Assembly: GCF_011378905.1 (NCBI RefSeq)
Contig: NZ_WTPY01000011.1
Span: 61,318-125,317, forward strand
Reading direction: 5' to 3'
DNA from: Paraglaciecola sp. 20A4
GTDB lineage: Bacteria; Pseudomonadota; Gammaproteobacteria; Enterobacterales; Alteromonadaceae
Length of the DNA stretch: 64,000 nt
The first letter of the stretch is position 1. The number at the start of each line of letters is the position of its first letter. The notes below the pieces were generated by a model that was given only the letters and a program-made list of their open reading frames with translations, was not told where the DNA came from and ran no database searches. Made by a program: the position numbers and the translations under genes. Positions 39,191 through 49,303 of the stretch are shown in pieces.

Positions 39191-39308
39191 GACACTCCTT
39201 ATAAATAACAATGAAATTTGGCTAAGCTAGCTTTTACCTAATGCAATGGCGGCAGATTTTAGATACCATTTGCGACCTTTTTAATTAAACGAAGAAACCA
39301 AAATAAAC

Positions 39309-41336
39309 ATGTCGTCACAACCACGTAAAATTCTTGTTACTAGCGCCCTTCCCTATGCAAATGGCTCCATTCACTTAGGCCATCTTCTTGAGCATATTCA
39401 AACGGATATATGGACGCGTTTTCAACGAATGTGTGGCCACGAAATATACAGTGTATGTGCCGACGATGCACATGGTACGCCCGTTATGCTAAAAGCCCAA
39501 GAGCTAGGCATCACCCCTGAAGAAATGGTGGCCCGTACCCGTGAAGAGCATCATCAAGATTTGCTCGATTTCTTTGTTGAATACGATAATTACCACGTTA
39601 CCCACAGTGATGAAAATAAAGAGCTCTCTGAGCTAATTTACAACCGTCTCAATGACGCGGGTTATATTTCAAAGCGTACTATCAGCCAACTTTACGATCC
39701 AGAAAAAAACATGTTCTTGCCTGACCGGTTTGTAAAGGGTACCTGCCCTAGCTGTGGTGCAGAGGATCAAAACGGCGACAGCTGTGACAACTGCGGTGCG
39801 ACATACGACCCAACAGAAATGAAAAATCCCCGTTCGGTTGTTTCCGGCGCAACACCAGTGCTTAAAGACTCGGAGCACTTTTTCTTCGATTTGCCGCAAT
39901 TTTCTGACATGTTGCACACTTGGTTAAAAAGCGATGCCCTGCAAAATGAAATCACTAATAAGCTCGAAGAGTGGTTTGAAAAAGGTCTGCAGCAATGGGA
40001 TATCAGTCGCGACGCACCTTACTTTGGATTTGAAATACCTGGAGCCCCGAATAAGTTTTTCTATGTTTGGGTAGATGCCCCTGTGGGATACATGGCGAGC
40101 TTTAAAAACCTATGTGATCGTACAGGCATAAACTTTGATGAATATTGGGGAGCAGATTCAACGGCTGAGCTATACCATTTTATCGGCAAAGATATTACCT
40201 ACTTCCACTGTTTGTTTTGGCCAGCAATGCTTGAAGGTGCAGGTTTTAGAAAACCTACCGGCGTCAACGTGCATGGCTTTGTCACCGTAAATGGTGCAAA
40301 AATGTCGAAATCAAAAGGTACATTTATAAAGGGCCGTACCTATTTAGAACATCTCAACCCTGAATATCTGCGTTATTATTTTGCCTCAAAACTTGGGGCA
40401 AATGTCAGTGATATCGACCTTAACTTCGAAGATTTTGCGCAAAAAGTAAATTCTGACTTAGTGGGTAAAGTTGTCAACATCGCCAGCCGATGTGCCAGTT
40501 TTATTACCAAACGCTTTGACGGCAAACTATCAGACAACGTTCTTGAACCTGAGCTAGTGGCAGAATTCCAAAACGCCCAAGCCAGTATTAGTCAAGCATT
40601 TGAAGAACGTCAATATCATAAAGCCGTACGTGAAATTATGGCGTTGGCCGATAAAGCCAATCAATTTATTGACACTAACGCCCCTTGGGTCACCATCAAA
40701 GACGAAAGCAAACAAGCCTTCACCCATGATGTATGCTCACTTGGCATTAACTTGTTTCGCATATTAATGGTGTATTTAAAGCCAGTGGTACCAAAATTAG
40801 CAGAGCAAGCAGAAGTGTTTTTTAATGATGAGTTGAACTGGACAAGCGCACAAAGTGTGTTGACTGGGCATCAAATTAATAAATTTAAAGCACTGATGCA
40901 GCGCGTAGACATGGACAAGGTTAATGCTATGGTTGATGACTCAAAAGAAAACTTAGCGCCAACGGTGACGATCGACCCCAACAGCCCTTTGGTAAAAGAT
41001 CCTATTGCAGAAACAATTGAGTTTGATGATTTTGCCAAAATAGATTTGCGTATCGCAAAGATTATTGTGGCTGAGCACGTAGAAAAAGCCGACAAATTAC
41101 TGCGCTTAGAGCTCGACTTAGGCGGCGAAACACGTCAAGTATTTGCTGGTATAAAGTCGGCGTACCAACCTGAAGACTTAGTAGGTAAATTGACTGTAAT
41201 GGTGGCAAACTTGGCACCACGCAAAATGCGATTTGGTTTATCCGAAGGAATGGTGCTTGCTGCGGGTCCTGGCGGTAAAGATTTGTGGATTATGGAGCCT
41301 CATGAAGGCGCTCAGCCAGGTATGAAAGTAAAATAA
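39309..41336 (+). CDS. metG: Methionyl-tRNA synthetase
   Basis: 675 residues. Class I signatures: the HIGH-type HLGH in [11 protein letters not shown] (near 20) and KMSKSKGT near 332. Zinc-finger cysteines CPSCG ... CDNCG sit near 145-161. The C-terminal EMAP-like tRNA-binding domain (about 575-675) contains [20 protein letters not shown] and [19 protein letters not shown]. It is the long dimeric form typical of gammaproteobacteria. It is monocistronic and ends at a terminator. Confidence 0.98.
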   Translation: MSSQPRKILVTSALPYANGSIHLGHLLEHIQTDIWTRFQRMCGHEIYSVCADDAHGTPVMLKAQELGITPEEMVARTREEHHQDLLDFFVEYDNYHVTHSDENKELSELIYNRLNDAGYISKRTISQLYDPEKNMFLPDRFVKGTCPSCGAEDQNGDSCDNCGATYDPTEMKNPRSVVSGATPVLKDSEHFFFDLPQFSDMLHTWLKSDALQNEITNKLEEWFEKGLQQWDISRDAPYFGFEIPGAPNKFFYVWVDAPVGYMASFKNLCDRTGINFDEYWGADSTAELYHFIGKDITYFHCLFWPAMLEGAGFRKPTGVNVHGFVTVNGAKMSKSKGTFIKGRTYLEHLNPEYLRYYFASKLGANVSDIDLNFEDFAQKVNSDLVGKVVNIASRCASFITKRFDGKLSDNVLEPELVAEFQNAQASISQAFEERQYHKAVREIMALADKANQFIDTNAPWVTIKDESKQAFTHDVCSLGINLFRILMVYLKPVVPKLAEQAEVFFNDELNWTSAQSVLTGHQINKFKALMQRVDMDKVNAMVDDSKENLAPTVTIDPNSPLVKDPIAETIEFDDFAKIDLRIAKIIVAEHVEKADKLLRLELDLGGETRQVFAGIKSAYQPEDLVGKLTVMVANLAPRKMRFGLSEGMVLAAGPGGKDLWIMEPHEGAQPGMKVK

Positions 41337-41360
41337 CTAACCGCTAAATACCGATATTAC

Positions 41361-41404
41361 AAAGCCTGCATTCAAGCCAAAACTTAGATACAGGCTTTTT
41401 TTTA
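41361..41404 (+). terminator. Intrinsic terminator of metG
   Basis: AAAGCCTG pairs with CAGGCTTT across a 22-nt loop and is followed by a long T run (to 41404). The loop is large, but the T tract is strong. Confidence 0.7.
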
Positions 41405-41407
41405 ATT

Positions 41408-42154
41408 TTACGGCTTCTCACTATTTAAATTTCCCGCTCGAATACTTGCCCCTACTGGACTAAATTTAGGCTGAAGTTGCCACTTTGGTTTTATGGGTGA
41501 TAATGGCACCGTTCGTTTTTTCGCCACGATAATATAAACACTGGCTAACTGAGGTAAGTAACGCTCACACCAGCGAATTAAAATATTATTTGGCCGGGTA
41601 GTAAATAACTTTGTGTAAGGCCGATACTTAACCTGCGTCACTTCAAATCCAAGTAAATGTAACCAATCTTTTATTCTCGGCACACTGAAAAAGCGCGCCT
41701 CGTGCAACAAACTTTGGCGGTTAAACCAAATAAGCTTACGCAAGCCCGTCAAGCTCAAAGGATTGAAGCCCACTATGACTAAGTCGCCATCAGGCATAAT
41801 GGCTCTGTCTACCTCTCTTAGAATTTGATGGGGATCTTGGGCAAAATCTAGCTCATGTGCTAATACGAAACCGTCTACACTGTTTTCTTTTAAGGCCATA
41901 TCTCGTGACAAAGAGCGCATACTCGCATTTTCATGATCTTTAGCGACCATATTCACACAATGCTTTATCGAGCATTTCGTCAAAGAAAGTTCACTGCTTA
42001 AATTCCCTACTTTGACTAAATGATAACCAAAAAACTGTTGGGTGATTTCATCAAGTTCGGCTTCCACAATGGCTTTACGCTCAATACCGGAGGGCAAAAC
42101 CGACCACGAGCGTGGGTAACGGAGTTTTTTATCTAATAATGCTGGTTTCATCAA
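41408..42154 (-). CDS. Class I SAM-dependent methyltransferase (YafS-like)
   Basis: 248 residues. The methyltransferase fold is diverged: the motif I region is weak, but FVLAHELDFAQDPHQILREVDRAIMPDGDLVIVGFNPLS is the conserved late block of this family, followed by RKLIWFNRQSLLHEARFFSVPRIKDWLHLLGFEV. Divergence from gloB matches the yafS-gloB arrangement in E. coli. The substrate is unknown. Its stop lies just beyond the metG terminator. Confidence 0.8.
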   Translation of the reverse strand: MMKPALLDKKLRYPRSWSVLPSGIERKAIVEAELDEITQQFFGYHLVKVGNLSSELSLTKCSIKHCVNMVAKDHENASMRSLSRDMALKENSVDGFVLAHELDFAQDPHQILREVDRAIMPDGDLVIVGFNPLSLTGLRKLIWFNRQSLLHEARFFSVPRIKDWLHLLGFEVTQVKYRPYTKLFTTRPNNILIRWCERYLPQLASVYIIVAKKRTVPLSPIKPKWQLQPKFSPVGASIRAGNLNSEKP

Positions 42155-42252
42155 TACAATAACGACCTATTTTTATCAGAGGTGCAACAACATATTACAC
42201 CTTTCACAGCCAGCATAGTGAGACTAGTGCATGCACTGAGAATTTGAATCTG

Positions 42253-42258
42253 TATAAT
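42253..42258 (+). promoter_or_regulatory. Probable -10 box of gloB
   Basis: TATAAT lies 50 bp before the ATG at 42308. The -35 region is weak. Its position makes the longer ORF start at 42257 unlikely, because transcription would begin within it. Confidence 0.45.
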
Positions 42259-42307
42259 GTCGGATTACTTTACACCTGTTTTGTCATTGTTGTTACTGGA
42301 GATCGTT

Positions 42308-43081
42308 ATGTCGTCCCTGAAAATTAGGCCTATTAAAGCATTCGAGGATAATTATATTTGGTGTCTAACCAATGGTGAAACCTGCGCAGTCGTAGATCCT
42401 GGTGATGCAAAGCCCGTGCTTAAATACTGTAAACGCAACAATCTGCAATTAACCGATATACTCATCACCCATCATCATAGCGATCACACTGGTGGCGTAA
42501 ACGATTTAGTTGATGCCTTTCCCGGAGTAACCGTTTACGGGCCGCAAAATCCTGCTATTCAATCAATTACGCAGCGAGTCAAAGATGGCGATAACATCAA
42601 ACTTAGCGCATTAGGTCTTGAGTTTGCTATTATTGAAGTGCCAGGGCACACACTAGACCATATTGCGTATGCGGGTTCATGCGGATTATTTTGTGGCGAT
42701 ACGCTTTTTTCTGCTGGTTGTGGCAGATTATTTGAAGGTACACCGAATCAGATGTATCAGTCACTGAATCGATTGACGAGCTTGCCTGATGACACCAAAG
42801 TATACTGTACCCATGAGTACACCTTAGCAAATGTTAAGTTTGCTCGGGCAGTCGAGCCAAATAATGCAGCATTATTGAACTATAAAGGTTGGGCGGAATC
42901 TCAAAGGGTTGATTTGAAACCTACGTTACCCTCGACCATTGGCGAACAAAAAGCAATCAATCCGTTTTTGCGCGCTAATAGCGCGGAAGTAAAACATCAA
43001 GCCGAGCATTACGCCGGCAAAATATTACCGACCCCTGAAGCAGTATTTGCTTCGGTTAGGGCTTGGAAAGACAATTTTTAA
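42308..43081 (+). CDS. gloB: Hydroxyacylglutathione hydrolase (glyoxalase II)
   Basis: 257 residues from ATG 42308, with GGAG 7 bases upstream. Metallo-beta-lactamase fold with the binuclear metal motif THHHSDHTGG (near 54-63), then EVPGHTLDHIAY, CGDTLFSAGCGRLFEG and the C-terminal HEYTLANVKFA. It hydrolyses S-lactoylglutathione to lactate and glutathione, the second step of methylglyoxal detoxification. It is followed within about 30 bp by mltD, so both are probably on one transcript. Confidence 0.96.
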   Translation: MSSLKIRPIKAFEDNYIWCLTNGETCAVVDPGDAKPVLKYCKRNNLQLTDILITHHHSDHTGGVNDLVDAFPGVTVYGPQNPAIQSITQRVKDGDNIKLSALGLEFAIIEVPGHTLDHIAYAGSCGLFCGDTLFSAGCGRLFEGTPNQMYQSLNRLTSLPDDTKVYCTHEYTLANVKFARAVEPNNAALLNYKGWAESQRVDLKPTLPSTIGEQKAINPFLRANSAEVKHQAEHYAGKILPTPEAVFASVRAWKDNF

Positions 43082-43112
43082 ACGTAAAATAATGAATAAA
43101 AAGGAACGTTTA

Positions 43113-44774
43113 GTGCGCATAAAAACATTGTTATGCATATCTCTTGTGACGCTTTTACCGGCTTGTCAAATGATAGAGCCTCATCCAGAAATCGCTGAGC
43201 AAATCGAGCAGGAACATGAAATTGCCCAACAAATAGCCCTTACTTGTCAACAACCTGGCGTGCAAGCTGAAGATCAATACGACTGCGAGGCTGCCGATGA
43301 AGGCACCATCCCTATTACCCATCCTGACGAAGAAGTTGAGGTCGTTATTGAGCCTGAAACGATCCCTGAGGATGTAGCTGTATTAGATGTTTGGCAATAC
43401 GTTGGTGAAAATCTTGCCCTTGAATATGAGGATAACAAGCGCATTGCCAGCCAACGTAATTGGTACTTAAAGCATCCTTCTTATATGCAGCGCGTAGCCA
43501 AACGAGCCAAACCATTTCTTTACCTTATTGTAGAGCGGTTAAAAAATGAGAATATGCCACTGGAACTGGCCTTGTTACCCATTGTAGAAAGTGCATTTGA
43601 TCCCTTCGCCTACTCTCATGGGCGTGCAGCTGGTATGTGGCAATTTGTGCCAGCAACGGGCAAACGATTTGGCATGAAACAAACCTGGTGGTACGACGGC
43701 CGCCGAGACGTAATGGCCTCAACAGACGGCGCAATTGCGTATTTACGTTACCTTAATGACATGTTTGATGGTAATTGGTTACATGCTCTTGCAGCATACA
43801 ATAGTGGTGAAGGCCGCGTAATGCGCGCCATTAAAAAGAACAAAAAAGCAGGTAAAAGCACAGACTATTGGTCATTAGATTTACCTAGAGAAACCCGTGC
43901 TTATGTACCAAAGTTATTGGCCTTAGCCGATATACTGCGTGAAGCAGAGAAATATGCATTTAGCTGGCCCATTATTGAAAATAATAAAGTGACGGATATT
44001 GTAGATGTAGGCTCTCAAATTGACTTAGCACTTGCAGCCGATATGGCAAACTTAACCGTGGAAGAGCTTCATGCCTTAAATCCTGGCTATAATCGCTGGG
44101 CAACCGATCCAGAAGGTCCATTTAAGCTGTTGGTACCTATAGATAAGGTGGATGTATTTAGCGAAGCACTCGCAGCAACTGATACGAAAGAACGCTTGAA
44201 TTGGGTACGGCATAAAATTAAAAGTGGCGACAGCTTGCTTAAACTGGCACATCAATATCATACGACGCCTGACATCATTAGCCAGGTAAATGAATTAAAG
44301 GGTAATATGATCCGCGAAGGCAAATACTTGGTTATTCCAGTGGCGCTTAAATCAATGGATTTTTACTCGTTATCTCAAGATCAACGATTAGCTGACACGC
44401 AATCAAAGCATAAAAGCGGCACCTATCAAGTCAAACATAAGGTCAAAAGTGGCGATACGATGTGGGACATAAGCCGCAAATACAAAGTCAATATGCGCAG
44501 TCTAGCAAAATGGAATGGTATGGCGCCGGCCGATACACTTCGCCCCGGTAAAGAACTTGTTATTTGGTTAGATGGTAAAGGAAAGAGTCAACACAGTGAT
44601 GCAGTAATGCGTACGTTAACTTACACGGTACGTGGTGGTGATTCATTGGCAAGAATAGCGGATAGGTTCAACGTCAATATATCTGATATTCAGCGCTGGA
44701 ACCAAATCAATATAGATAAATACCTACAACCCGGCCAAAAGCTTAAAATCATGGTGGACGTGACTCGCACTTAA
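43113..44774 (+). CDS. mltD: Membrane-bound lytic murein transglycosylase D
   Basis: About 553 residues. GTG at 43113 is preferred because AAGGA lies 7 bases upstream; ATG at 43092 is the alternative. A lipoprotein signal (lipobox LPAC) leads to an acidic linker, then the transglycosylase domain with the catalytic Glu in LPIVESAFDPFAYSHGRAAGMWQF. Three LysM peptidoglycan-binding domains follow, around IKSGDSLLKLAHQY, VKSGDTMWDISRKY and VRGGDSLARIADRF. It cleaves murein to 1,6-anhydromuropeptides from the outer membrane. E. coli MltD has fewer LysM repeats. The stop codon sits in a perfect inverted repeat. Confidence 0.94.
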   Translation: MRIKTLLCISLVTLLPACQMIEPHPEIAEQIEQEHEIAQQIALTCQQPGVQAEDQYDCEAADEGTIPITHPDEEVEVVIEPETIPEDVAVLDVWQYVGENLALEYEDNKRIASQRNWYLKHPSYMQRVAKRAKPFLYLIVERLKNENMPLELALLPIVESAFDPFAYSHGRAAGMWQFVPATGKRFGMKQTWWYDGRRDVMASTDGAIAYLRYLNDMFDGNWLHALAAYNSGEGRVMRAIKKNKKAGKSTDYWSLDLPRETRAYVPKLLALADILREAEKYAFSWPIIENNKVTDIVDVGSQIDLALAADMANLTVEELHALNPGYNRWATDPEGPFKLLVPIDKVDVFSEALAATDTKERLNWVRHKIKSGDSLLKLAHQYHTTPDIISQVNELKGNMIREGKYLVIPVALKSMDFYSLSQDQRLADTQSKHKSGTYQVKHKVKSGDTMWDISRKYKVNMRSLAKWNGMAPADTLRPGKELVIWLDGKGKSQHSDAVMRTLTYTVRGGDSLARIADRFNVNISDIQRWNQINIDKYLQPGQKLKIMVDVTRT

Positions 44775-44783
44775 GTGCGAGTC
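44762..44783. repeat. Perfect 11-bp inverted repeat over the mltD stop codon
   Basis: GACTCGCACTT is followed directly by its reverse complement AAGTGCGAGTC. The mltD TAA lies at the centre. It is between convergent genes, so it may act as a hairpin terminator or mRNA end stabiliser, but no T run follows. Confidence 0.7.
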
Positions 44784-44802
44784 GGTGCACTGATAAATAG
44801 GC

Positions 44803-45264
44803 TTAGGGCAAAGCCCGATACATAAATTCAATTCGATTACCGCTAGGCTCATACACCATCATATGTTTGTTTGGGCCGTTTCCTGCTAGCTCTGGGGCAA
44901 ACTCTACAACCACACGCTCATCTTTGGACAACGTTTTATACAACGCGTTTAATGCATCTTCGCTATCAACTCTGAAAGCCAAATGATGTAACCCCACATT
45001 ATTTTTACGGTCAAACTTAATGGCACGCTCAGGGTGAGTCGCCGCCCATAGAGTGATGACGACACTATCATTAGAAAGAAAAACAGCTGGGTACTGCTCG
45101 TCTCGACCCACAACGCGAAAACCCGCGTGGTCAATAAAGAATTTTTCAGATGCCTGCAAATGACTCACCGTCAATCCCACATGATCAATTCCCTTTACAC
45201 TTTGCTGCGCGTCGCTTGCGATTGAAAATAGGCACAAGACCATCATCAGAATTACATTTTTCAT
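44803..45264 (-). CDS. Exported VOC-family (glyoxalase-fold) protein
   Basis: 153 residues. A signal peptide (VILMMVLCLFSIASDAQ) precedes one vicinal-oxygen-chelate domain: GIDHVGLTVSHLQASEKFF, then NVGLHHLAFRV and MMVYEPSGNRIEFMY. The metal ligands in VOC enzymes are His and Glu; here the His of IDHVGL, the His of LHHLAF and the Glu of NRIEFM are present, so a metal site is possible. VOC proteins are usually cytoplasmic, so export is unusual. The substrate is unknown. Confidence 0.8.
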   Translation of the reverse strand: MKNVILMMVLCLFSIASDAQQSVKGIDHVGLTVSHLQASEKFFIDHAGFRVVGRDEQYPAVFLSNDSVVITLWAATHPERAIKFDRKNNVGLHHLAFRVDSEDALNALYKTLSKDERVVVEFAPELAGNGPNKHMMVYEPSGNRIEFMYRALP

Positions 45265-45359
45265 TTACGCTGTTCTCATTTTAAAATTTATATACTCACA
45301 ACGAGAACGCTTGTTGGGCTATTTCCTTTCATCGTCACCCCATAGGAACGACCAATTAA

Positions 45360-45638
45360 GATAAAAACGAATGCATTAATAATTTGATCGTGCCAATTAT
45401 ATTAAACAAAGACAACATCAAATACATAGCGCAAATGGTTGAAGCAAAATCGGATACGCAAATACGGGTTGATTTACCCGCACAATCAGTAACGGTGTGC
45501 GACAAAACCTATCTGTTTAGCATCGAAGAACATCACAAACAAAATCTTATCTCAGGTAGGGATATGATAGATCAATCTTTGGAGTTTACGCCGCATATCG
45601 TCAAGCATGAAAACAGCATACAAAGCTGGTTAGTTTAA
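45360..45638 (+). pseudogene. leuD: C-terminal fragment of 3-isopropylmalate dehydratase small subunit
   Basis: An open frame of about 90 codons whose translation aligns with the last 90 or so residues of LeuD. ECINNLIVPIIL corresponds to the NSFNNQLLPVKL region, RVDLPAQSVTV to DVDLEAQEV, DKTYLFSIEEHHKQNLISG to EKTYRFTIDAFRRHCMMNG, and the end to the HDDAIAAYE region. An in-frame stop (45357-45359) precedes it and the catalytic N-terminal half is missing. No leuC is present. A TTG at 45384 could start an 84-residue product. A terminator follows. It is most simply a gene remnant. Confidence 0.75.
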
Positions 45639-45664
45639 GATTAGCATTCACTTTAAATAATATA

Positions 45665-45694
45665 GGGCTAACGGCTATCCGTTCGCCCGTTTTT
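45665..45694 (+). terminator. Intrinsic terminator after the leuD fragment
   Basis: GGGC-T-AACGG / CCGTT-C-GCCC with loop CTAT, followed by GTTTTT, 26 bp after the fragment stop. It is probably the original leuD operon terminator. Confidence 0.7.
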
Positions 45695-46102
45695 AATCAG
45701 TACTCAGCCTAAGTTAGTGTACTTGAATTTGCATCAAGCAAGCCAACACAGAAAACTGCAACCACAATTGAGACGACCTTGTTCAACGAAAGTATGCACG
45801 CCAGTCACGGCATAAAACGGGATAAGCGCACAAATAGTCTGTATATAAATGCAGGGTAACTGCGCATTGATTGAATAAAATGGTGATATCAACGGCGCAA
45901 CAGGTGAAATTGATATCGCATCGGAAATGGTTATCCTTGGAAAAGATATACTAATGATGAACTTTGACGCTGTTTTGATAGCCTTGAATTGGTTAATAGC
46001 TAAGCCGATAAACCGCTTACCTTGTCAAATATTCACCTTAAATAACGACCATTTGGAACTATTATCTGCACGACAAATCGTCTGCTTACAGCGTAAATAA
46101 AG
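45695..46102. other. Gene-poor stretch between the leuD fragment and cysS
   Basis: About 400 bp. The only candidate is a short plus-strand ORF at 45927-46100; the left part shows nothing I can support. Confidence 0.4.
45927..46100 (+). CDS. Possible 57-residue small protein or gene remnant
   Basis: The frame is open from 45879, with ATG at 45927 and another at 45954 (ATGATG) preceded by GGAAAAG. The translation has a hydrophobic patch (AVLIALNWLIAKP) and ends in LLSARQIVCLQRK. No family is recognised and the ribosome binding site is mediocre, so it may be a decayed gene. Confidence 0.2.
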   Translation: MVILGKDILMMNFDAVLIALNWLIAKPINRLPCQIFTLNNDHLELLSARQIVCLQRK

Positions 46103-46140
46103 CCTAAAAAAAGGGTGAAAAGCTCTCTGTTCACCCTTTG
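46103..46140 (-). terminator. Intrinsic terminator of cysS
   Basis: On the minus strand, AAAGGGTGAA pairs with TTCACCCTTT across a 10-nt loop and runs into TTTTTT. It lies 44 bp after the cysS stop. Confidence 0.85.
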
Positions 46141-46183
46141 AGGCTATCTATAATAATATGAAGCTCACTTTATAAATTTTGCC

Positions 46184-47578
46184 TTAACCTTTGCGCCAAG
46201 TGGTGCCATTTGGCCCATCTTCTAACACAATATTTAAAGCATTTAGCGCATCACGAGCGGCATCTGCTGCTGGCCAATCTTTCGCCGAGCGAGCATCGTT
46301 TCGGGCTTTAATCAACGCTTCGACTTGTGCACTTTCATCACTATTTTGCTCTTCACCTTGAAGATATTCATTTGGGTTACGTTGCAAAATACCTAATACC
46401 TGCCCTAACTTAAGCAGTATTCCCGCTAATTTAGTTGCACGCTCTGCCCCGCTTTCACCTTCTGCTTTGGCTTTATTAAGTTCCCGGGATAAATCGAACA
46501 ACACAGCCATGGCTTCAGGTGTATTGAAGTCGTCATCCATTGCTTTATCAAAGCGTGCAAGATAATCGTCCGTTTGCATATCAACGTTACGATCCGCCAC
46601 TACGTCACGCAATGCAGTGTACAAGCGTTCCAGGGCGCTGCGTGCTTGAGTAATATTACCTTCAGAGTAACTTAACTGGCTGCGGTAATGTGCAGACATT
46701 AAGAAGTAACGCAAAGTCTCTGAGTCATGTTGCTTTAATACATCCCGTAAGGTGAAAAAGTTGCCGAGTGATTTAGACATTTTCTCGCTATCAACCTGCA
46801 CCATGCCAGTATGCACCCAGTAGTTAACGTAAGGGGTATTAAATGCGCAACATGACTGGGCAACTTCATTTTCGTGATGAGGAAAAATCAAATCAGAACC
46901 CCCACCATGAATATCAAAATGATCGCCGAGATGCTTATGATTCATCGCAGAACACTCTATGTGCCAACCCGGACGCCCATCTCCCCAAGGCGAAGTCCAG
47001 CTAGGCTCACCTGGCTTAGCAGATTTCCACAAAACAAAATCCATTGGATCATCTTTGTCGCTGCCTACGTCTACGCGAGAGCCCATATTGAGCTGATCTA
47101 AATCTTGCTTGCTCAACTTGCCATAATCGTTATACGAACTCACATCGAACAATACGTCGCCAGATTTCGCCTGATACGCATGACCATTGTTAATAAGGCG
47201 CTCGATGATTGCGATAATTTCAGGCATATGAGTAGTGACACGAGGCTCAATATCCGGTGGCAGTAAATTTATAGCCGCAAAATCTTCATGCATCATGGCA
47301 ATAGTGCGTTCGGTCAACTCACTTGTGGTTTCGTTGTTTTGATTCGCTCGTTGAATAATTTTGTCGTCGATATCAGTGATATTGCGCACGTAGTTCACGT
47401 CATAACCTCTGTGGCGCAAGTAACGCACCATTAAATCAAAACTTAAATAAGTCCGAGCGTGGCCCATATGGGATAGGTCATACACTGTGATACCGCACAC
47501 GTACAAACCCACCTTTGATTCATGTAAAGGCGTAAAGAGCTCTTTTTGTCGAGTCAGGGTATTGTATATGTGTAGCAT
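46184..47578 (-). CDS. cysS: Cysteinyl-tRNA synthetase
   Basis: 464 residues, normal for the family. HIGH-type [12 protein letters not shown] (near 37), zinc ligands (Cys28 in [27 protein letters not shown]), and [10 protein letters not shown] (near 265). It charges tRNA-Cys. It is divergent from ppiB, a conserved E. coli arrangement. Confidence 0.98.
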   Translation of the reverse strand: MLHIYNTLTRQKELFTPLHESKVGLYVCGITVYDLSHMGHARTYLSFDLMVRYLRHRGYDVNYVRNITDIDDKIIQRANQNNETTSELTERTIAMMHEDFAAINLLPPDIEPRVTTHMPEIIAIIERLINNGHAYQAKSGDVLFDVSSYNDYGKLSKQDLDQLNMGSRVDVGSDKDDPMDFVLWKSAKPGEPSWTSPWGDGRPGWHIECSAMNHKHLGDHFDIHGGGSDLIFPHHENEVAQSCCAFNTPYVNYWVHTGMVQVDSEKMSKSLGNFFTLRDVLKQHDSETLRYFLMSAHYRSQLSYSEGNITQARSALERLYTALRDVVADRNVDMQTDDYLARFDKAMDDDFNTPEAMAVLFDLSRELNKAKAEGESGAERATKLAGILLKLGQVLGILQRNPNEYLQGEEQNSDESAQVEALIKARNDARSAKDWPAADAARDALNALNIVLEDGPNGTTWRKG

Positions 47579-47764
47579 TAACCGTATTCCTATAAATAAT
47601 AATTGTGTAAACGAAATTGGTGCGCGAATGCGTACCGAAAAGACGATTCTAACACCGAGTCACCCCCCTCGCATTAATCAATATGAATCAACTGCTTAAA
47701 AAGCGCTGCGCTTTACGTTAGAATGGCTTACTTTTATTTTTCTGGTTTATCTGAGGGCATTAAA

Positions 47765-48259
47765 ATGGTCAAAATTCATACGAATTACGGTGTTATTAGC
47801 ATCGAGCTTTTCGCAGACAAAGCGCCTGAAACCGTTGCTAACTTTCTAAGTTATGCTAAAGAAGGTTTCTATGACAACACGATTTTTCACCGTGTTATTG
47901 ATGGCTTCATGGTTCAAGGCGGCGGTTTTGAGCCAGGTATGGAACAAAAAACAACAAAAGCGACCATCAAAAATGAAGCGAACAATGGCTTGATTAATGA
48001 AATTGGTACATTAGCGATGGCACGCACGAATGAACCGCATTCAGCCAGCTCACAATTTTTCATTAATGTTGCTAATAATAGTTTTTTGAACTTCCGTAGC
48101 GAATCTGGCGATGGTTGGGGTTACTGCGTATTCGCAAAAGTGACTGACGGTATGGACGTAGTCAATAAAGTCAAAGAAGTGACAACGGGTAATTCTGGTT
48201 ATCATCAAGATGTTCCCGTGGAAGATGTGGTTATTCAAAAAGTTGAAATAGACGAATAA
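47765..48259 (+). CDS. ppiB: Peptidyl-prolyl cis-trans isomerase B (cyclophilin)
   Basis: 164 residues from ATG 47765, with GAGGG 8 bases upstream; an in-frame ATG at 47723 lacks one. Cyclophilin active-site residues: [15 protein letters not shown] (Arg, Phe, Met, Gln), [16 protein letters not shown]. No signal peptide, so it is the cytoplasmic form. It is 55 bp from lpxH and probably co-transcribed. Confidence 0.97.
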   Translation: MVKIHTNYGVISIELFADKAPETVANFLSYAKEGFYDNTIFHRVIDGFMVQGGGFEPGMEQKTTKATIKNEANNGLINEIGTLAMARTNEPHSASSQFFINVANNSFLNFRSESGDGWGYCVFAKVTDGMDVVNKVKEVTTGNSGYHQDVPVEDVVIQKVEIDE

Positions 48260-48314
48260 TCCAAATTATCGAGGCTTATTCGTTCTGAATAGGCCTCATA
48301 AAGAGCCTGTTAGT

Positions 48315-49055
48315 ATGTCATTTACCTATTTTATCGCTGATTTACATTTGTCTCCTGAGCGTGAAGATATTAGTCAGTGTCTGTTTCAATTTTTGCGACA
48401 CAACGCACGCCAAGCAGATGCTTTATATGTATTGGGTGACCTATTTGAAGCGTGGATAGGCGATGACAATCAAACCCCATTTAATCAAAAAGTGGCAAGT
48501 GAATTTAAGCACGTTGCCGATAGTGGCGTAAAAATTTATTTTATCCATGGTAATCGTGACTTTTTAATACGCGAGCGCTTCGCTAAACAAGCAGGTTTCA
48601 CCTTGTTGCCGGAACAAGTTGTAGTAAATTTATACGGTACACCAACATTGATATCCCACGGTGATGAGTTATGCACCCGAGACGTGGCTTACCAAAAATT
48701 TCGGCGAAAAGCACGTGGCTGGTGGTGGCCAAGACTCGTATTGTGTTTGCCTTTATCCACTCGGCAGAGAATTGCCGACAATGGTCGCGCTGCCAGCAAA
48801 GAAAACCAAAAACAATTAACAACTGAAATTATGGATGTTACCCAACAAGAAGTCATAAACACCATGGCACGTTTCAATGTGCAACGCCTTATCCATGGGC
48901 ATACTCACCGCCCTGACATTCATGACTTTGAAGTCAATGGCCTTCCAGCACAGCGTATTGTTTTAGGTGATTGGTACGATCAAGGCAGCATCCTTAAAGT
49001 CTCAAAAGATAAATTGTTACTTACTGAACATCCCTTTTTTAAATCCGCGCAATAA
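48315..49055 (+). CDS. lpxH: UDP-2,3-diacylglucosamine diphosphatase
   Basis: 246 residues. Calcineurin-type metallophosphoesterase motifs: IADLHLSPER, GDLFEAWIGDD, HGNRDF, SHGDELCTRD and HGHTHRPDIH. It makes lipid X from UDP-2,3-diacylglucosamine in lipid A synthesis at the inner membrane face. The ppiB-lpxH order is conserved in gammaproteobacteria. Confidence 0.96.
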   Translation: MSFTYFIADLHLSPEREDISQCLFQFLRHNARQADALYVLGDLFEAWIGDDNQTPFNQKVASEFKHVADSGVKIYFIHGNRDFLIRERFAKQAGFTLLPEQVVVNLYGTPTLISHGDELCTRDVAYQKFRRKARGWWWPRLVLCLPLSTRQRIADNGRAASKENQKQLTTEIMDVTQQEVINTMARFNVQRLIHGHTHRPDIHDFEVNGLPAQRIVLGDWYDQGSILKVSKDKLLLTEHPFFKSAQ

Positions 49056-49190
49056 ATCGTTAAACATAAATAAGCAAATCCCTCCTTGATTCTCTCGTTG
49101 AAGCAGAACCCACATTCATCAACATCACCTGCAGCCCGTCATAATTTAGTAAAAAATCTGCCACGATAATGCCATCTTAACATCACTAAA

Positions 49191-49208
49191 CCGTCAACAA
49201 AGTGTCAG
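49191..49208 (+). promoter_or_regulatory. Pho-box-like site (PhoB)
   Basis: CCGTCAACAAAGTGTCAG fits the two 7-bp C/T-TGTCA half-sites with 4-5 bp AT-rich spacing of PhoB boxes (C-x-GTCA, 11-bp period). It is 95 bp before the first alkaline phosphatase start. An AT-rich -10 candidate (TATTCATATT) lies just downstream, the position expected when PhoB replaces the -35 contact. Confidence 0.6.
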
Positions 49209-49303
49209 CAATTATTCATATTACTCCTTTAGGCTAGCAGCGCGATTACTGGACTCACTGGTAACTGAAACAACCAAAGCACATCAAATTCGGGATAATA
49301 AAC

